DNA of 5,455 nucleotides, from the NCBI GenBank assembly GCA_002440065.1, contig DJRK01000054.1, positions 10,676 through 16,130 of the forward strand, given 5' to 3'. A model generated the notes under the pieces. The model worked only from the letters and a program-made list of their open reading frames with translations. It did not search any database and was not told the origin of the DNA. Each line of letters begins with the position of its first letter. The stretch's first letter is position 1. Below, piece after piece: positions 1-4,934 of the stretch. Source of the stretch: Atopobium sp. UBA6362 (GTDB lineage Bacteria; Actinomycetota; Coriobacteriia; Coriobacteriales; Atopobiaceae). The translations under genes and the position numbers were made by a program.

Positions 1-756
1 CTCGACATCCCCGGCCCCGTCGCGGACGACGGGACCGTCGGGTTCCTTCCCAACATCCAGCTCGACCCCGAGGGCCTCGTGGGCGCGATCGGCTGCGCGT
101 TCCCCAACGCCTCGGTCGCCTTCGTGAACGACGCGAACGCCGCCGCCCTCGGCGAGATGTGGGCGGGCTCCGCGCACGGGGCGTCGAGCTTCGTTCTCAT
201 CGCCTTGGGCACGGGCGTGGGCGCCGGGGTGGTCGTGGGCGGAAGGCTCGTGGCGGGCGCCCGCGGCGCCGGAGGGGAGATCGGCCACATCACCGTGAAC
301 CCCGCCGAGGAGCGGACCTGCGGCTGCGGGCGCAAGGGCTGCCTCGAGCAGTACGCCTCCGCGAAGGGCGTGGTCAGGCTCTACCTCGCCGAGTGCGAAC
401 GCCGCGGCGTCGCCCCCGCGCCCGTCGAGCACGAGACCGACACGCTCACGGTCTTCCGCGCCCTCGAGTCGGGCGACGAGTGCGCAAAGCTCGCCGTGGA
501 CACGATGTGCGAGTACCTGGCGCAGGCCATGTCGCAGGTGAGCTGCGTCATCGACCCGCAGCTCTACCTCATCGGCGGGGGCGTCGCGGGAGGTTTCTCC
601 GCCTTTGCGCCCGAGCTCAGGCGCCGCTTCGCCGCACATGCCCTGTCTACCTGCAAGGATGCGCGCATCGAGGCCGCGAGCCTCGGGAACCAGGCGGCGA
701 TGTACGGCTGCGCCTACGAGGCCCTGAGGCTTCGCCGGGAGCAGGGGCTCGACTAG
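1..756 (+). CDS. ROK-family sugar kinase, probably glucokinase (5' end missing)
   Basis: The reading frame is open from the first base and ends at TAG 754-756, giving 251 residues without the natural start. ROK kinases phosphorylate sugars with ATP in the cytoplasm; the glucokinase type (glk/glcK) makes glucose 6-phosphate. Numbering from base 1, an IPGPV segment lies at residues 3-7, FVNDANAAALGE at 41-52 contains the expected catalytic Asp (D44), GTGVGAG at 70-76 is a phosphate-binding loop, and GEIGH at 93-97 followed by CGCGRKGC at 107-114 gives the ROK zinc site (H97, C107, C109, C114). The usual length is about 310-320 residues, so roughly 65 N-terminal residues with the first phosphate-binding motif lie outside the window. 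The zinc site and the following LEQYAS segment resemble glucokinases more than ROK repressors, but other hexose or N-acetylhexosamine kinases share this layout, so the substrate is inferred. A PTS EIIA gene follows 146 nt downstream. Confidence 0.9.
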   Translation, partial: LDIPGPVADDGTVGFLPNIQLDPEGLVGAIGCAFPNASVAFVNDANAAALGEMWAGSAHGASSFVLIALGTGVGAGVVVGGRLVAGARGAGGEIGHITVNPAEERTCGCGRKGCLEQYASAKGVVRLYLAECERRGVAPAPVEHETDTLTVFRALESGDECAKLAVDTMCEYLAQAMSQVSCVIDPQLYLIGGGVAGGFSAFAPELRRRFAAHALSTCKDARIEAASLGNQAAMYGCAYEALRLRREQGLD

Positions 757-773
757 GGACGCACTCCACGAAC

Positions 774-794
774 CGTTCATAAAGCAACGTTCAT
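774..794 (+). repeat. Short direct repeat CGTTCAT, two copies
   Basis: CGTTCAT occurs at 774-780 and again at 788-794, a period of 14 nt. The second copy runs into a small inverted repeat, TTCAT-CC-ATGAA, at 790-801. It lies upstream of the EIIA gene and its large palindrome, so it could be part of a regulatory region, but such short repeats can arise by chance. Confidence 0.3.
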
Positions 795-807
795 CCATGA
801 AATCATA

Positions 808-833
808 CCGTTGGTCGAATTCTCGGCCAACGG
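808..833. promoter_or_regulatory. 11-bp palindrome upstream of the EIIA gene (operator or hairpin)
   Basis: Left arm CCGTTGGTCGA (808-818) pairs with right arm TCGGCCAACGG (823-833) around the loop ATTC, giving 11 pairs with one G-T wobble. An outer ATA/TAT pair (805-807, 837-839) adds to it if TGG (834-836) is bulged. It could be an operator for a sugar regulator acting on the EIIA promoter, or a hairpin ending the ROK transcript. No T-run follows, so a classical intrinsic terminator is unlikely. The AT-rich centre and near-perfect symmetry favour a protein-binding site. Confidence 0.5.
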
Positions 834-842
834 TGGTATTCT
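834..842 (+). promoter_or_regulatory. Possible extended -10 element for the EIIA gene
   Basis: TGGTATTCT matches the extended -10 pattern TGn followed by a hexamer with four of six consensus bases (TATTCT, 837-842). The nearest -35-like sequence, TTGGTC at 811-816, is 20 nt away, longer than optimal. The element abuts the right arm of the 808-833 palindrome, so a protein bound there would block RNA polymerase. The start would be near 849, about 54 nt before the start codon. Confidence 0.35.
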
Positions 843-902
843 TAGAGTGTTTGAGAGCGGCGTCCGATGCGCCGCGTGCCGTCTGAGCCAGGAGGATTCC
901 TT

Positions 903-1361
903 ATGAGCGATTTCGTCACCGCGTCCCATGTTTTTCTCGACTGCAACGCCTCTACCGTCGACGAGGCCCTGCGTTTCTTCGCGGACAAGGCCGTGGAGCT
1001 GGGCTGCGCCGGCGACGCCGAAGCTGTCTACGAGTCCTTCAAGGCCCGCGAGGCCGAGGGCACGACGGGCATGACCGGCGGCTTCGCCATTCCTCACGCG
1101 AAGACCTCCTCGGTGAAGGACGCCGTGGTCCTCGTCGCCAAGTTCGCCGAGCCCATCGACTGGCCGTCCATGGACGAGAAGCCCGTCGAGTGCGCGATCG
1201 CCCTGCTCATTCCCGCGGCCGAGGCCGGTACCACGCACCTGCGCCTGCTATCCAAGATCGCGGTCATGCTTATGGACGCCCACGAGCGCGAGCAGATGCT
1301 CACCTGCAACGATGCCCAGAAGCTCGCTTCCCTCGTGAACGAGGGCGTTTCCGAGGACTAA
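903..1361 (+). CDS. Stand-alone PTS EIIA domain, fructose/mannitol (PtsN-like) type
   Basis: This is a 152-residue cytoplasmic protein, the normal size for one EIIA domain of the fructose/mannitol superfamily. Such domains take phosphate from HPr on a histidine and pass it to an EIIB domain. The segment GGFAIPHAKT (59-68) carries the expected phospho-accepting H65, and a second conserved histidine lies in THLRLLSKIAV (H112). The ATG at 903 is chosen because AGGAGG (890-895) sits 7 nt upstream; an in-frame ATG at 867 would add 12 residues but has no comparable site. No EIIB or EIIC lies nearby, so its partner must be encoded elsewhere or the protein may be regulatory like PtsN. The sugar cannot be told from sequence. 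The gene lies between a ROK kinase and an intrinsic terminator, so it is probably monocistronic or the end of a short unit. Confidence 0.9.
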   Translation: MSDFVTASHVFLDCNASTVDEALRFFADKAVELGCAGDAEAVYESFKAREAEGTTGMTGGFAIPHAKTSSVKDAVVLVAKFAEPIDWPSMDEKPVECAIALLIPAAEAGTTHLRLLSKIAVMLMDAHEREQMLTCNDAQKLASLVNEGVSED

Positions 1362-1373
1362 CGTCGCTTGTTG

Positions 1374-1406
1374 GGGCGGTACCCTTTTGGGGTGCCGCCC
1401 TTTTTT
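1374..1406 (+). terminator. Rho-independent terminator after the EIIA gene
   Basis: GGGCGGTACCC (1374-1384) pairs with GGGTGCCGCCC (1390-1400) over 11 bp with one G-T wobble. The loop is TTTTG, and TTTTTT (1401-1406) follows directly. It starts 12 nt after the EIIA stop codon and ends 40 nt before the HAD start codon, so it should separate the two genes transcriptionally. Confidence 0.93.
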
Positions 1407-1446
1407 CATGCGGGGACGGGCAAGAGGCGCAAAGAAAGGCCGGGGC

Positions 1447-2262
1447 ATGGGCATCAAGCTGATCCTTACCGATATAGACGGGACGATTCTTCCCTATGGG
1501 CGCAAGACGGTGACCGAGCGTTGCCGCTCGGCCTTTCACGCTGCCATGGATGCGGGCATCCTCGTGGGCCCCGCGAGCGGGCGCTTCTACTCGTGGATCC
1601 CCGGGTTCTTTGAGGGGGACGCGTCCTGCTGCTCGACGGCGCTGGCCACCAACGGCTCCCAGGTCTACCTCGACGGCGAGCTCGTCCTGCAGAAGGAGCT
1701 CCCGCCCGAGGGCATTCGCCGTGCGATGGACGTGCTCTCCGGTATCCCGGGGACCGGCCTGCTCTTTTTCGAGGGGTCGACACCTTATCTCGTCCAAGGA
1801 AGCCGCGATGATCTCATGGAGTGCTTCCCCGGTTACGCAAAGACGTGTCTCGACGCGACTGCCGTTCCCGACTCGAACATCACGAAGGCGAACGTCTTCA
1901 TCACGGGTGACATGCGACGTACCCGCGAGACGGTCGCACTTCTCAACCGCGAGGTCGACGGCGTCGACTTCGACGTGCCGCAGCCCAAGTTCTCGAACGC
2001 GATGCCCGCCGGTTGGAATAAAGGGGCTGCCGTTTCGTGGTTGCTCGAAAGGCTCGGTATCGCCCGCGACGAGGCGGTCGTCTTTGGCGACGCCGGCAAC
2101 GACCTGCAGATGTTTGCCGCCGTCGAGAACTCGGTCGCCGTGTCGGGGGCGTTGCCGGAGGCGCGCGAGGCGGCCCGCTGGCACATAGGCGCCGTCGAGG
2201 ACGACGCCGTCCCCGCCGCGATCGAGGCGCTCGCTGCGGGGGAGTGGCCCTTCTCGGAGTAA
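1447..2262 (+). CDS. Cof-type HAD-superfamily (subclass IIB) phosphatase
   Basis: The 271-residue product has all four HAD motifs. DIDGT (9-13) gives the nucleophile D9 and acid/base D11; GPASGR (41-46) supplies S44; K192 in GWNKGAA is motif III; GDAGND (214-219) holds the Mg-binding acidic residues of motif IV. The cap of about 110 residues between motifs II and III is of the C2 type seen in Cof/YbiV/YidA-like enzymes, which remove phosphate from sugar phosphates, flavin or pyridoxal phosphates in the cytoplasm. The substrate cannot be assigned here; sugar-related neighbours make a sugar phosphate plausible. The ATG at 1447 has GAAAGG (1434-1439) 7 nt upstream. Longer versions starting at 1387 or 1408 begin inside or just after the terminator hairpin and would add a basic, non-conserved leader, so I reject them. 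No clear promoter is visible in the short gap upstream; read-through or a promoter within the EIIA gene may serve it. Confidence 0.92.
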   Translation: MGIKLILTDIDGTILPYGRKTVTERCRSAFHAAMDAGILVGPASGRFYSWIPGFFEGDASCCSTALATNGSQVYLDGELVLQKELPPEGIRRAMDVLSGIPGTGLLFFEGSTPYLVQGSRDDLMECFPGYAKTCLDATAVPDSNITKANVFITGDMRRTRETVALLNREVDGVDFDVPQPKFSNAMPAGWNKGAAVSWLLERLGIARDEAVVFGDAGNDLQMFAAVENSVAVSGALPEAREAARWHIGAVEDDAVPAAIEALAAGEWPFSE

Positions 2263-2305
2263 GCCGCGAAATCCGACCGTTTTGCAGCGCCCGGCTCAAA
2301 AAGCC

Positions 2306-2430
2306 GACTTGTAGGCGATTTTTCCGAATCCGCCCAAGTAGCAACGCATGGATGATCTCGAAAACTGCAGGTCAGCGGCTCGCCACTTTTTCCGATACTT
2401 CGGCAAGTAAGGGAAAATCGCCTACAAGTC
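2306..2430. repeat. Inverted pair of a 37-nt hairpin motif (REPIN-like intergenic element)
   Basis: The left copy (2306-2342) and the reverse complement of the right copy (2394-2430) agree at 29 of 37 positions. The outer 20 bases differ only once; both begin GACTTGTAGGCGATTTT and share GCC and AAGTA further in. Each copy can also fold alone: in the left one ACTTG..GGCG (2307-2317, with a TA bulge) pairs with CGCCCAAGT (2331-2339); the right one makes an equivalent but weaker fold. Two inverted hairpin copies around about 50 nt resemble REPIN elements, or a degraded miniature transposon. No flanking target duplication is evident. Whether it recurs in the genome cannot be seen from this window. 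Confidence 0.65.
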
Positions 2431-2467
2431 CATTATTTGGGCGACCCGTTCCCGCCTCAGCCTGATT

Positions 2468-2498
2468 CGGGCCTTAGCCCGCCGCTCCATTGGCGGCG
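2468..2498. other. Two overlapping, mutually exclusive small hairpins
   Basis: CGGGC-CTTA-GCCCG (2468-2481) and CGCCGC-TCCATTG-GCGGCG (2480-2498) share bases 2480-2481, so they cannot both form fully. Only TCTTT follows, 9 nt beyond the second stem, so this is at best a weak terminator for the HAD transcript. Confidence 0.35.
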
Positions 2499-2543
2499 TG
2501 AGCCGTCTTTCGCGTCGCTGTTCTCGACCGTTCGCCATACCAG

Positions 2544-2575
2544 TCGAGCAAAAATCGCGAAGAAACGCTTATAGT
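2544..2575 (+). promoter_or_regulatory. Possible promoter of the GntR-family regulator
   Basis: TATAGT (2570-2575) is a good -10 hexamer (five of six consensus bases). The only -35-like sequence, TCGAGC (2544-2549), is poor and 20 nt away, so the upstream half is doubtful. Transcription would begin near 2582, placing the 2594-2605 palindrome in the early transcribed region. The pheS promoter uses the same TATAGT hexamer. Confidence 0.4.
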
Positions 2576-2593
2576 CGATACCAAGAAGGTCCC

Positions 2594-2605
2594 TGGTTAC
2601 AACCA
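2594..2605. promoter_or_regulatory. Operator-like palindrome TGGTTACAACCA before the regulator gene
   Basis: The arms TGGTT and AACCA are perfect inverted repeats around AC. GntR-family operators are typically short dyads with GT...AC half-sites, and the site lies just downstream of the presumed -10, where bound repressor would stop transcription. Autoregulation by the downstream gene product is an inference. Confidence 0.4.
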
Positions 2606-2606
2606 C

Positions 2607-2624
2607 TTGGCCTCAACAGGCCGA
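2607..2624 (+). other. Leader hairpin just upstream of the regulator's ribosome-binding site
   Basis: TTGGCCT (2607-2613) pairs with AGGCCGA (2618-2624) around CAAC, 7 bp with one wobble. It ends 3 nt before the Shine-Dalgarno AAGGAG (2628-2633), so it could affect translation or mRNA stability. It has no T-run and is not a terminator. Confidence 0.35.
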
Positions 2625-2638
2625 TGTAAGGAGACGCC

Positions 2639-3367
2639 TTGGCCACGCAATCGAGGAAGCAGCCCCTCTACGACCAGCTCGTCGACATACTGCGCGACAA
2701 AATAGAGAACGAGATGGAGCCGGGAGACCTGCTTCCTTCTGAGCGCGAGCTCTCCGAGCGCTACGGCCTTTCGCGAACCACGGTCCGCCTGGCGCTGAAG
2801 GAGCTCGAGACGCTCGGCCTCATCACGCGCAAACACGGTAAAGGCACCTTCGTGAGCGACCTGTCCGGCGACGCGATGAACCTCATGACGAACTACAGCT
2901 TCACGGAGCAGATGCGCGACGTCGGGCGCGTGCCCAAGACCGTCGACCTCGATTTCGAGGTGCGCGAGGCGACGAAATCGGTGGCCGACCGCATGGGCCT
3001 TCACCTGGGTGACAAGGTCCTCTACATGAGGCGCCTTCGCCTGGCCGACGGCGTTCCCATGATGGTCGAGCGCACCTACGTGCCGGCGCGCCTCTTCATG
3101 GGCCTCACCAAGGAGGACCTCGCCGGCAAGTCCCTCTATGCGATCATAGAGAACGACTACCACGAGACGATCCGCGTGGCGGAGGAGGAGTTCTTCGCCA
3201 CGGTGGCGCGCAAGGACGACGCCGAGGTCCTCGGCATCTCCGAGGGCGCGCCGGTCCTGCAGCTCTCCCGCGTGACCCACAACGACGAGAACGTCGTGAT
3301 CGAGTACACGCACAGCGTGGCCAGGGCGGACCAGTTCAAGTACAAGATAAGCCACGTCCGTGGGTGA
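2639..3367 (+). CDS. GntR-family transcriptional regulator, HutC/UTRA subfamily
   Basis: The 242-residue product has the standard length and layout of HutC-type regulators. An N-terminal winged helix-turn-helix spans about residues 9-72, with LPSERELSERYGLSRTTVR (32-50) as the DNA-recognition core and GKGTFV (67-72) as the wing. A UTRA ligand-binding domain covers about 85-238, ending in the typical IEYTHSVARADQFKYKI (221-237). Such proteins (NagR/YvoA, DasR, TreR) act as dimers and usually sense phosphorylated sugars or other small metabolites; the ligand here cannot be named. The TTG at 2639 is taken as start because AAGGAG (2628-2633) lies 5 nt before it and it begins just ahead of the conserved domain; the next in-frame ATG (residue 26) would cut into the DNA-binding domain. 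The palindrome at 2594-2605 suggests autoregulation. The stop lies 20 nt before the pheS -35, without an obvious terminator, so it may read into the T-box leader. Confidence 0.92.
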   Translation: MATQSRKQPLYDQLVDILRDKIENEMEPGDLLPSERELSERYGLSRTTVRLALKELETLGLITRKHGKGTFVSDLSGDAMNLMTNYSFTEQMRDVGRVPKTVDLDFEVREATKSVADRMGLHLGDKVLYMRRLRLADGVPMMVERTYVPARLFMGLTKEDLAGKSLYAIIENDYHETIRVAEEEFFATVARKDDAEVLGISEGAPVLQLSRVTHNDENVVIEYTHSVARADQFKYKISHVRG

Positions 3368-3387
3368 CCCCAACGTATCGGCCTCCC

Positions 3388-3417
3388 TTCACCGTGCCTT
3401 CTTTCTTGTGATATAGT
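3388..3417 (+). promoter_or_regulatory. Extended -10 promoter of the pheS-pheT operon
   Basis: TTCACC (3388-3393, four of six -35 bases) is followed after 18 nt by TATAGT (3412-3417), with TG at 3409-3410 forming an extended -10. The predicted start, near 3424, falls just ahead of the first T-box stem, which supports the call. Confidence 0.75.
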
Positions 3418-3423
3418 CACAAC

Positions 3424-3703
3424 TTAGGCAATGACGGAGAGGTTTGGTCGTCGCGTCGCCAGAGGATAAGAGATGGGGCCCACCGGCTGAGAGACCCCTC
3501 CAAGGCTGACGACCAGAGTTCACTCCACCAGCTGCGACCTGAACGGCGCCGGGACCTTTTTCGGCAACTCAGTAGGGAAGCCGTCCGCCCCACGCAACGG
3601 GGCGCAACAAGCGGGCGCCCGCGAGAGAAAACGTGTGCGCCAACCAAGGTGGTACCGCGGAATTCATCCGTCCTTGGGCAGGGATGCCCGGGGACGGATT
3701 TTT
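3424..3703 (+). promoter_or_regulatory. T-box riboswitch responding to tRNA-Phe
   Basis: The leader has the full T-box architecture. Stem I: GGAG (3436-3439) pairs with CTCC (3523-3526), then a specifier loop, then GGTCGTC (3446-3452) with GACGACC (3508-3514). The 3' side of the loop holds TTC (3519-3521), a Phe codon, followed by the expected purine A3522. AAGAGA (3468-3473) and GGCTGAGAGA (3485-3494) match conserved upper stem I elements. A stem II region includes ACGGC/GCCGT (3543-3547, 3580-3584) and an AGTA S-turn-like motif (3571-3574). A stem III can form between GGCGC (3614-3618) and GCGCC (3637-3641). The T-box core AAGGTGGTACCGCG ends at 3659; its bulge TGGTACC (3650-3656) contains TGGT, complementary to a tRNA 3' end ACCA, as expected for tRNA-Phe with discriminator A. 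Antiterminator: CCAAGG (3644-3649) with CCTTGG (3672-3677), plus GCGGA (3657-3661) with TCCGT (3667-3671). Uncharged tRNA-Phe should stabilise it and allow transcription of pheS. Confidence 0.96.
3666..3703 (+). terminator. Intrinsic terminator of the T-box leader
   Basis: A continuous 15-bp stem runs from ATCCGTCC (3666-3673), through TT and GGGCA, around the loop GGGA (3681-3684), back through TGCCC and GG to GGACGGAT (3692-3699), with two G-T wobbles, then T-run 3699-3703. Its left arm contains bases 3667-3677 used by the antiterminator, so the two folds exclude each other. Confidence 0.93.
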
Positions 3704-3724
3704 GTTTGGAAAGGGGATTACGCA

Positions 3725-4792
3725 ATGTCGATGTCCGACGACCTCAAGGCAATTGAGGCTCAAGTCCAGGAGGGCCTGGCAAAGGCGGAGACCATGGATG
3801 CCCTGGAGGCCCTGCGCGTGGCCACGCTCGGCCGCAAGGGCAGCCTGACCGCCATCATGCACACCATGGGCAAGGTCCCGCCCGAGGAGCGCCCGGCCAT
3901 GGGAGCGCTCGCCAACACGGTGCGCGCCAACGTCGACATGGCCATCAAGGAGCGCAAGGAGAAGATCGCTCGCGACGTCATGGCCCGTCGCATGGAGGCC
4001 GACGCCGCCGACGTCACCCTGCCCGGCCGCACGCTCTCCCTGGGAACCCAGCACCTCATCTCCCAGATTCGCGAGGAGATCGAGGACATCTTCTGCGGCC
4101 TCGGCTACACCGTCGAGGACGGCCCCTACGTCGAGACCACCTACTACAACTTCACGGCGCTCAATGCCCCTGAGGATCACCCCAGCCGCTCCGCCAAGGA
4201 CACCTTCTACGTGGTGGATAACCAGCCCGAGGGCAAGGAGGTGCACGTCCAGGGCGAGTCCGACGTGCTCCTGCGCACGCAGACCTCCGGCGTCCAGGCC
4301 CACGTCATGGAGACCAAGAAGCCCCCGATCTACATGATCTGCCCGGGCACGGTCTTTCGTCCCGATACGGCCGACGCGAACCACCTGCCTCAGTTCACGC
4401 AGGTAGAGGGCCTCGTCGTCGATGAGGGCATCACCTTCGGCGACCTCAAGGGTACCCTCGACTATTTCACGCGCGAGATTTTCGGCAAGGACCGCGCCAC
4501 GCGTTACCGCCCGCACTTCTTCCCGTTCACCGAGCCTTCCTGCGAGGTCGACGTCTCCTGCGGCGTCTGCCACGGCAAGGGTTGCCGCTTCTGCAAGAAC
4601 ACCGGCTGGCTCGAGATCCTGGGCTGCGGCATGGTCGACCCCAACGTCTTCCGCAACTGCGGCATCGACCCCGAGAAGTACACCGGCTTCGCCTTCGGCA
4701 TCGGCGTCGAGCGCGTCGCCGCCCTCCGCTACGACCTGCCCGACCTGCGCATGCTCATGACGGGCGACATGCGCTTCTTAAAACAGTTCTAG
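3725..4792 (+). CDS. pheS: Phenylalanyl-tRNA synthetase alpha subunit
   Basis: The 355-residue product is the catalytic subunit of the cytoplasmic alpha2-beta2 enzyme that charges tRNA-Phe. An N-terminal coiled-coil region (about 1-95) contacts tRNA. The class II core follows: motif 1 region with GYTVEDGPYVETTYYNF (127-143) and DHPSR (151-155), motif 2 region FRPDTADANHLPQFTQVEG (211-229), the PFTEPSCEVDV segment (267-277), and motif 3 GFAFGIGVERVAALRYDLPD (321-340). A323 corresponds to the Phe-pocket alanine of E. coli PheS (A294). Four cysteines at 279, 282, 287 and 290 form a CxxC-x4-CxxC pattern, seen in many Gram-positive PheS proteins and probably metal-binding. The ATG at 3725 has GGAAAGGGG (3708-3716) 8 nt upstream; the in-frame ATG at 3731 is farther away, and an extension toward 3635 would run through the T-box terminator. 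Expression is controlled by the T-box leader. pheT follows after 142 nt. Confidence 0.98.
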   Translation: MSMSDDLKAIEAQVQEGLAKAETMDALEALRVATLGRKGSLTAIMHTMGKVPPEERPAMGALANTVRANVDMAIKERKEKIARDVMARRMEADAADVTLPGRTLSLGTQHLISQIREEIEDIFCGLGYTVEDGPYVETTYYNFTALNAPEDHPSRSAKDTFYVVDNQPEGKEVHVQGESDVLLRTQTSGVQAHVMETKKPPIYMICPGTVFRPDTADANHLPQFTQVEGLVVDEGITFGDLKGTLDYFTREIFGKDRATRYRPHFFPFTEPSCEVDVSCGVCHGKGCRFCKNTGWLEILGCGMVDPNVFRNCGIDPEKYTGFAFGIGVERVAALRYDLPDLRMLMTGDMRFLKQF

Positions 4793-4795
4793 CGC

Positions 4796-4899
4796 TTCCC
4801 CTGGCACCCCATCTGCCGGCTCCAACCCTCCTAGCGTGCCTTAGCACGCGTCGTCGGGCTTGTCGCTCGGCATCTGGGGCGCCAGGGAAACCGCTGGCG
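4796..4899 (+). promoter_or_regulatory. Structured pheS-pheT spacer with two competing folds
   Basis: Bases 4796-4819 pair with 4867-4890 at 20 of 24 positions (one G-T wobble; mismatches at 4798, 4806, 4812 and 4813). The enclosed region holds a perfect small hairpin GCGTGC-CTTA-GCACGC (4834-4849). Alternatively CGCCAG (4880-4885), part of the right arm, pairs with CTGGCG (4894-4899), followed by TTTGTCATTT. The two folds exclude each other, like an antiterminator/terminator pair, but the T-run is poor. It may instead be an RNase processing site or a palindromic insertion. Function is inferred only. Confidence 0.5.
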
Positions 4900-4916
4900 T
4901 TTGTCATTTCCCGCGC

Positions 4917-4931
4917 AACAGAAAGGCTGTT
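4917..4931 (+). promoter_or_regulatory. pheT ribosome-binding site in a small hairpin loop
   Basis: AACAG (4917-4921) and CTGTT (4927-4931) can pair, leaving AAAGG (4922-4926) in the loop. GAAAGG (4921-4926) is the Shine-Dalgarno site, 8 nt before the pheT ATG at 4935. A loop position would keep most of the site accessible; the stem is short and may not be stable. Confidence 0.45.
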
Positions 4932-4934
4932 CCA

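Larger units (their letters stand above)
2263..2638. other. 376-nt intergenic region without a convincing gene
   Basis: Between the HAD stop and the regulator start lie, in order: a small hairpin CGGCT-CAAAA-AGCCG (2292-2306), an inverted pair of a 37-nt motif (2306-2430), two overlapping hairpins (2468-2498), and the regulator's presumed promoter and leader (from about 2544). The only small reading frame noticed, 20 codons at 2348-2410, has no ribosome-binding site. I see no strong intrinsic terminator for the HAD gene. Confidence 0.7.

Noticed and set aside
1387..1446. N-terminal extension of the HAD protein from TTG 1387 or ATG 1408
   Set aside because: These starts lie inside or right after the terminator hairpin and lack a ribosome-binding site; ATG 1447 has one at 1434-1439, and the conserved domain begins there.
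1300..2184. A 294-codon open frame on the - strand over the HAD phosphatase and EIIA end
   Set aside because: It crosses the intrinsic terminator and is the antisense shadow of two genes with clear catalytic motifs.
2292..2306. Hairpin CGGCT-CAAAA-AGCCG as terminator of the HAD gene
   Set aside because: The stem has only 5 bp and is followed by ACTTGTAGG rather than a T-run.
2348..2410. 20-codon reading frame between the inverted repeats (MDDLENCRSAARHFFRYFGK)
   Set aside because: There is no Shine-Dalgarno upstream, and the end overlaps the right repeat arm. An open frame this short is expected by chance, although conserved copies of the repeat element would be a reason to look again.
3635..3724. 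Extended pheS start within the T-box leader
   Set aside because: The extra codons encode the T-box core and terminator hairpin and are not part of PheS.
3569..4573. A 334-codon open frame on the - strand over pheS
   Set aside because: It lies antisense to a fully conserved pheS and its T-box leader. Long antisense frames are expected in GC-rich genes, and the product is low-complexity and unrecognisable.
4834..4849. Hairpin GCGTGC-CTTA-GCACGC as terminator after pheS
   Set aside because: No T-run follows (GTCGTCGGGC), and pheT clearly belongs to the same operon; it is better seen as part of the spacer structure.
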